Shown piece after piece: positions 59,725-64,000 of a stretch of DNA of 64,000 nt. The stretch spans positions 60,138 to 124,137 of the forward strand of contig CAVXCA010000026.1 in assembly GCA_963759955.1 (NCBI GenBank), in the 5' to 3' direction. Source of the stretch: Roseiarcus sp963759955. GTDB lineage: Bacteria > Pseudomonadota > Alphaproteobacteria > Rhizobiales > Beijerinckiaceae. The stretch's first letter is position 1. The number at the start of each line of letters is the position of its first letter. The notes beneath the pieces are model-generated. The model had not been told where the DNA came from. It did no database searches and worked only from the letters and a program-made list of their open reading frames with translations. The position numbers and the translations under genes are program-made.

Positions 59725-62076
59725 ATGCGCCGCGAGACTTCCCGATCGTTGTCCGTTCCTGTTGATTCGGTTACGCCCGAGGCGAGTGCCGCCGGTCACG
59801 CGCGGAGCCTTTCGGCGCGGGCGGGGGCGGGCGTCGCGCCGCGTTACCTCAAGGGCTTGAACGAAGAACAGCGCCACGCGGTCGAAGCGCTCGACGGGCC
59901 GGTGCTCGTGCTCGCCGGAGCCGGGGTCGGCAAGACCCGCGTCCTGACCGCGCGCATCGCCCATCTCATCGCTGCGGGCCGCGCCAGGCCGCACGAGATT
60001 CTGGCGGTGACCTTCACCAACAAGGCGGCGCGCGAAATGCGCGAGCGCGTCGGCCTCCTGACCGGCGTCGTCGAGGGCATGCCCTGGATGGGCACGTTCC
60101 ATTCGATCGGCGCCAAGATCCTGCGCCGTCACGCCGAACTGGTGGGCCTCAAGCCGAATTTCACCATCCTCGACACCGACGACCAGATCCGTCTCATCAA
60201 GCAGATCTTGCAGGCGGAGAACATCGACGACAAGCGCTGGCCGGCGCGCGCCCTGGCGAGCCTGATCGACGGGTGGAAGAATCGCGGCCTCGATCCGGCC
60301 CATGTTCCACGCGGCGAGGCGGACGCTTTTGCGGCCGGCCGCGGCGGTGCGCTCTATGCCGCCTATCAGGAGCGCCTGAAGGGGCTCAACGCCGTCGATT
60401 TCGGCGACTTATTGCTGGAAAGCCTGCGCCTCTTTCGCGAGCGCGCGGAGATTCTCGCGCAGTATCAGAATCGCTGGCGCTACATTCTCGTCGACGAATA
60501 CCAGGACACCAACGTCGTGCAGTATCTGTGGTTGCGGCTCCTCGCCCAGGGGCATCGCAATCTCTGCTGCGTCGGCGACGACGACCAGTCGATCTACGGC
60601 TGGCGCGGCGCCGACGTCGACAACATTCTGCGCTTCGAGCACGATTTTCCCGGCGCGATGGTCATCCGCCTCGAGCGCAATTACCGCTCGGGCGGCCATA
60701 TCCTTGCCGTCGCCGCAGGGTTGATCGCCCACAACGCCAATCGCTTGGGTAAGACGCTCTACACCAGCGCCGAGGACGGCGACAAGCCGACCGTGAGCGG
60801 CGTGTGGGACAGCCAGGAGGAAGCGCGCGTCATCGGCGACGAGATCGAATCGGCGCAGCGCGCCGGCGTTCCGCTGAACGAGATCGCCATTCTCGTGCGC
60901 GCCTCGTTTCAGATGCGCGAGTTCGAGGAGCGCTTCATCGCGCTCGGCATCCCCTACAAGGTGATCGGCGGGCCGCGATTCTACGAACGCGCCGAAGTCC
61001 GCGACGCGCTGGCCTATTTGCGTTGCGTCGCCCAGCCGGACGACGATCTGGCTTTCGAACGCATCTACAATCTGCCGCGGCGGGGCTTGGGCGAAGCGAC
61101 CTTGAACGTGCTGCACGCCTATCGCCGCAGCGCCGGCGTTTCGCTGATGCGCGCGGCGCGCGTGCTCATCGAAAGCGAGGAGCTCAAAGCTCGGCCGCGC
61201 CAAATCCTGCGCGATCTGCTGCGCAGCTTCGAGCGCTGGTCGGCTCAGGTCGACGTCGCGCCGCACGAGGAACTCGCCCAGACGATCCTCGAGGAGAGCG
61301 GCCTGATCGACATGTGGAAGGCGGAGCGCACCGCCGACGCCGCCGGAAGGCTGGAAAATTTGAAGGAATTCGTGCGCTCGATGGGCGAGTTCCCGACGCT
61401 GGCGGCGTTTCTCGAACACGTTTCGCTGGTCATGGAGGTCGAGAGCGGCGAAGGCGGCGCGCGCGTTTCGATCATGACCCTGCACGCCGCCAAGGGCCTC
61501 GAATTCGACCTGGTGTTCCTGCCCGGCTGGGAAGAAGGCCTGTTTCCCCATCAGCGCGCGCTCGACGAGAACGGACGCGCAGGGCTCGAGGAGGAGCGAC
61601 GCCTCGCCTATGTCGGGATCACCCGCGCGCGCCGAAACGTGAAGATCTATTTCGCCGCCAATCGGCGCGTGCGCGGGCTATGGCAGACCTCGCTGCCCTC
61701 GCGTTTCATCGATGAACTGCCGGAAGATCACGTCGAGGTCGTCGAAGCCTTGGGCGCCGCGCACGGCGGTTACGGCATCGCACGCTTCGAGCGCGAACCG
61801 TCATTCGCCTCGCGCTACGAAACGCCGGGCTGGCGGCGCGCCCGCGAAAGCGCGGCGCGGCAGGAGACGGCTTCGCCCGCGACGGCGCGTTTCCTCGAAG
61901 GCCACGCGGTCTCTCGCTCCGACGCGCCATCCGCTTTCGCCGCGGGCGCGCGCGTGTTCCACATCAAGTTCGGCAACGGAAGCGTCGTCGCGGTCGACGG
62001 CCCGAAGCTCACGGTCGATTTCGACCGCGCGGGCCGCAAGATGGTGCTCGACAATTTCGTCAGCGCCGCGGGGTGA
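59725..62076 (+). CDS. uvrD: UvrD/PcrA family DNA helicase
   Basis: SF1A 3'-5' helicase for repair and replication-fork clearance. Motif Q region GLNEEQRHAVEALDGPVLVLAGAGVGKTRVLTARI contains Walker A as GAGVGKT. VDEYQDTNVVQYLWLRLL (motif II) and GDDDQSIYGWRGADV (motif III) follow, then RNYRSGGHILAVA and the late TLHAAKGLEFDLVFLPGWEEGLFPH. 783 residues, including a C-terminal Tudor-like tail (VFHIKFGNGSVVAVDG). The short Ser-rich start is unusual but not disruptive. Confidence 0.93.
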   Translation: MRRETSRSLSVPVDSVTPEASAAGHARSLSARAGAGVAPRYLKGLNEEQRHAVEALDGPVLVLAGAGVGKTRVLTARIAHLIAAGRARPHEILAVTFTNKAAREMRERVGLLTGVVEGMPWMGTFHSIGAKILRRHAELVGLKPNFTILDTDDQIRLIKQILQAENIDDKRWPARALASLIDGWKNRGLDPAHVPRGEADAFAAGRGGALYAAYQERLKGLNAVDFGDLLLESLRLFRERAEILAQYQNRWRYILVDEYQDTNVVQYLWLRLLAQGHRNLCCVGDDDQSIYGWRGADVDNILRFEHDFPGAMVIRLERNYRSGGHILAVAAGLIAHNANRLGKTLYTSAEDGDKPTVSGVWDSQEEARVIGDEIESAQRAGVPLNEIAILVRASFQMREFEERFIALGIPYKVIGGPRFYERAEVRDALAYLRCVAQPDDDLAFERIYNLPRRGLGEATLNVLHAYRRSAGVSLMRAARVLIESEELKARPRQILRDLLRSFERWSAQVDVAPHEELAQTILEESGLIDMWKAERTADAAGRLENLKEFVRSMGEFPTLAAFLEHVSLVMEVESGEGGARVSIMTLHAAKGLEFDLVFLPGWEEGLFPHQRALDENGRAGLEEERRLAYVGITRARRNVKIYFAANRRVRGLWQTSLPSRFIDELPEDHVEVVEALGAAHGGYGIARFEREPSFASRYETPGWRRARESAARQETASPATARFLEGHAVSRSDAPSAFAAGARVFHIKFGNGSVVAVDGPKLTVDFDRAGRKMVLDNFVSAAG

Positions 62077-62084
62077 GGCGGCGC

Positions 62085-62972
62085 TCAGGCCGCCTTCGAT
62101 TTGGGCTGGACCTCGGCGGTGTAATCGTCGATCAGCGCCGCGGTCAAAGCGCCGGGCGTGAATTTGTGCGGGCCGATCTCGCCGACCGGCGTCACTTCGG
62201 CCGCCGATCCCGTGATGAAGCATTCGCTGAAGGTCGGCAGTTCGTCGGGCATGATCCGGCGCACCGCCACCTCGACGCCGCGCCGGCGGGCGAGTTCGAT
62301 CACCGTCTGACGCGTCAAGCCGTCGAGGAAACAATCCGCCGTCGGCGTGTGCAGGACGCCGTCCTTGACGAAAAAGATGTTGGCGCCCGTGCATTCGGCG
62401 ACGCGGCCCTGCCAGTCCAGCATGAGGGCGTCGGCGTAGCCGCGCCGCTCCGCGCGATGTTTGGAGATCGTGCAGATCATGTAGAGGCCCGCGGCCTTCG
62501 AGCGCGACGGCGCCGTCGCCGGGTCGGGCCGACGATACTCGGCGATGTCGAGACGGATGCCCTTCATGCGCTGCGCAGGATCGAAGTAGCTCGGCCATTG
62601 CCAGGCCGCGATCGCGAGATGGATCTTGTTGTGCTGGGCCGAAACGCCCATCATTTCCGAGCCGCGCCAAGCCACCGGCCGCAAATAGGCGTCGACGAAA
62701 CCGTTCTTGGCGAGCGTGAGGGCCTTGGCCGCGTCGATCTCCGCCGCGCTCCAGGGAACCTCGAAATCGAGAATGCGCGCCGACTCCTTCAAGCGCTCGG
62801 CATGCTGGGTCGACTTGAAGATCGCTCCGCCATAGGCGCGCTCGCCTTCGAAAACGGCGCTGCCGTAATGCAGGGCGTGGGTGAGGACGTGAATCTTCGC
62901 GTCGCGCCACGGCGTGAACTGGCCGTCGAGCCAGATCCATCCATCTCGATCGTCGAATGTCGGGCCCGCCAT
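62085..62972 (-). CDS. ilvE: Branched-chain amino acid aminotransferase
   Basis: PLP enzyme (fold type IV) interconverting Leu, Ile and Val with their keto acids. Start WIWLDGQFTPWRDAKIHVLTHALHYGSAVFEGER is the family N-terminus. ICTISKHRAERRGYADALMLD includes the expected PLP-lysine. ECTGANIFFVKDG and FLDGLTRQTVIELAR are motifs near the cofactor phosphate. 295 residues. It converges on uvrD with an 8-base gap and is divergent from the MarR gene. Confidence 0.93.
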   Translation of the reverse strand: MAGPTFDDRDGWIWLDGQFTPWRDAKIHVLTHALHYGSAVFEGERAYGGAIFKSTQHAERLKESARILDFEVPWSAAEIDAAKALTLAKNGFVDAYLRPVAWRGSEMMGVSAQHNKIHLAIAAWQWPSYFDPAQRMKGIRLDIAEYRRPDPATAPSRSKAAGLYMICTISKHRAERRGYADALMLDWQGRVAECTGANIFFVKDGVLHTPTADCFLDGLTRQTVIELARRRGVEVAVRRIMPDELPTFSECFITGSAAEVTPVGEIGPHKFTPGALTAALIDDYTAEVQPKSKAA

Positions 62973-63097
62973 GGCTTACTCCTCGGATTGCGAAGGGGCG
63001 GTTTTGATTTTGTCCGCGCCCGGATTAAATAGCCCAGCCGCTGTCGTGTGGCTAATCCCTAACGGGGACGCTGCAATATGTCAACAATGCTGACCTA

Positions 63098-63625
63098 ATG
63101 ATCGAACCGCCGCGCATCAGCGCCCAGACGGACGCGAGCGCCGCGTCGGAGCCGGACGGCGCGCCGATGTACGACCTCGTCGAGCTGTTCTTTTTCGCCT
63201 ACCGCGATTTTGTCGGCGACGCCGATCGATTGCTCGAGGTCTACGGTTTCGGTCGCGCCCATCACCGGGTGCTGCACTTCGTCAGCCGACATCCCGGCTT
63301 GACCATCGCGGCGCTGCTCGACATCCTCAAGATCACCAAGCAGAGCCTCAACCGGGTGCTCAAGGAATTGATCGCCAAGAATTTCATCGACGCACGCGCG
63401 GGCGCCACCGATCGGCGCCATCGCCAGCTCTACGCCACGCCCGAGGGCGAAAAACTGGCGCGCGACCTCGCGCTGTTGCAGACCCGACGCTTCACCGGCG
63501 CCATGGAGCGACTCGGCCCGGGCGCCAAAGACCACGCGGTCGCGTTCCTGATCGCGATGATCGACGCTAAGGAGCGCGAGCGCGTCATCGAACTGATCGG
63601 AGTCAACCGCCGGAGGAAGGATTGA
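63098..63625 (+). CDS. petP: MarR family transcriptional regulator (PetP-like)
   Basis: 175-residue winged-helix regulator. The DNA-binding core is LLEVYGFGRAHHRVLHFVSRHPGLTIAALLDILKITKQSLNRVLKELI, with a wing containing DRRHRQLYATPEGEKLARDL. The overlapping MarR plus response regulator pair resembles petP-petR of Rhodobacter; the symbol is tentative. It diverges from ilvE across 125 bases. The stop overlaps the start of the response regulator. Confidence 0.85.
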   Translation: MIEPPRISAQTDASAASEPDGAPMYDLVELFFFAYRDFVGDADRLLEVYGFGRAHHRVLHFVSRHPGLTIAALLDILKITKQSLNRVLKELIAKNFIDARAGATDRRHRQLYATPEGEKLARDLALLQTRRFTGAMERLGPGAKDHAVAFLIAMIDAKERERVIELIGVNRRRKD

Positions 63626-64000
63626 GCGACACCCGTCCTGCTCCGCAAGACGACGCTGCGCATGTGCTGGTGGTCGACGACGACCGGCGCTTGCGCGACC
63701 TGCTTTCCACGTATTTGAGCAAGCACGGTCATCGCGTGACGGTCGCCGTTTCGGCGGACGAGGCGCGGGGGTTCCTGGAAAGCCTCGCGTTCGACATCAT
63801 TGTGCTCGACGTGATGATGCCCGGCGAAGACGGCTTTTCGTTCGCCACCAGCCTGCGCCTTCGCTCCGAGGTGCCCATCGTCATGCTCACCGCGCGCTCC
63901 GAAGCGGCCGATCGCGTTCGCGGCCTCGAGATCGGCGTCGACGACTATCTCGCCAAACCCTTCGAGCCGCGCGAGCTGTTGCTGCGCATCGGCTCGGTGC
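63622..64000 (+). CDS. petR: OmpR-type response regulator, N-terminal part (PetR-like)
   Basis: The frame runs off the end, giving about 126 residues. The receiver domain has the acidic pair VVDDD, the phosphorylated Asp in IIVLDVMMPGEDGF, the Thr of VMLTAR and the Lys of YLAKPF. The DNA-binding domain and any kinase partner lie beyond the window. The start is TTG at 63622, which overlaps the petP stop and has GGAGGAAGG just upstream. Confidence 0.88.
   Translation, partial: MSDTRPAPQDDAAHVLVVDDDRRLRDLLSTYLSKHGHRVTVAVSADEARGFLESLAFDIIVLDVMMPGEDGFSFATSLRLRSEVPIVMLTARSEAADRVRGLEIGVDDYLAKPFEPRELLLRIGSV

Overview
This 64 kb window is a high-GC (roughly two-thirds G+C), gene-dense stretch of an alphaproteobacterial chromosome, most likely of the order Hyphomicrobiales (Rhizobiales). 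The evidence is gene order: mnmE-mnmG-rsmG-parA-parB with holA nearby, rho-hemJ next to a probable replication origin and the RP001-type ppsR, maf-aroE-coaE-dnaQ-secB, fabI-fabB-fabA-irr, and a flp-cpaABCDEF-tadBC pilus cluster. The Irr regulator, a perfect CtrA-type box and a GTTC-N7-GTTC SOS box agree with this. The genus cannot be fixed; a Methylocystaceae/Beijerinckiaceae-like organism is a guess.

Layout. 1-1460: end of a methyltransferase gene, gpmA and a small exported protein. 1706-7518: chromosome partition locus, with two perfect 16-bp parS sites flanking mnmG. 7528-10300: a lower-GC, three-gene minus-strand cassette between parB and holA. It encodes a small membrane protein, a protein of unknown family that may be a degenerate STAND-type ATPase, and a helix-turn-helix/TPR protein with five near-identical 123-bp repeats. 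This is the best candidate for an undescribed (possibly conflict or defence) system. 10419-21647: holA, leuB, metXW, an ABC-F ATPase, pgi, an aminopeptidase P and hpt. 21644-25402: a frameshifted zinc-ribbon gene, ftsEX behind a CtrA-like box, plsC, and an unknown gene behind an SOS box.

25384-30822: a minus-strand run of aromatic amino acid genes (chorismate mutase, aminotransferase, prephenate dehydrogenase) and a gamma-glutamylcyclotransferase, then rho and hemJ. 30961-31340: the probable oriC, with an AT-rich stretch, DnaA-type boxes and a perfect CtrA box. 31370-35495: ppsR-maf-aroE-coaE-dnaQ in overlapping order, then secB. 35698-41743: cell-envelope hydrolases, the fabI-fabB-fabA genes and irr. 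41728-50390: an unknown membrane protein, an orphan form-II CoxL-like molybdoenzyme with a cytochrome b561, a CHRD-domain protein, sufE (apparent CTG start), a DUF5330 protein, a DivJ/PleC-like sensor kinase, a peptidoglycan-binding-like protein and a DUF1491 protein. 50740-59659: a Flp/Tad pilus operon. 59725-64000: a UvrD-family helicase, ilvE, and a MarR-family regulator with an OmpR-type response regulator that runs off the end.

Taken together, this is mainly core, origin-proximal chromosome: replication and segregation (oriC, parS/parAB, holA, dnaQ), division (ftsEX), tRNA and rRNA modification, amino acid and fatty acid synthesis. The accessory parts are the parB-holA cassette, the orphan molybdoenzyme pair and perhaps the pilus cluster. 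No tRNA, rRNA, CRISPR array, insertion sequence or integrase was recognised.
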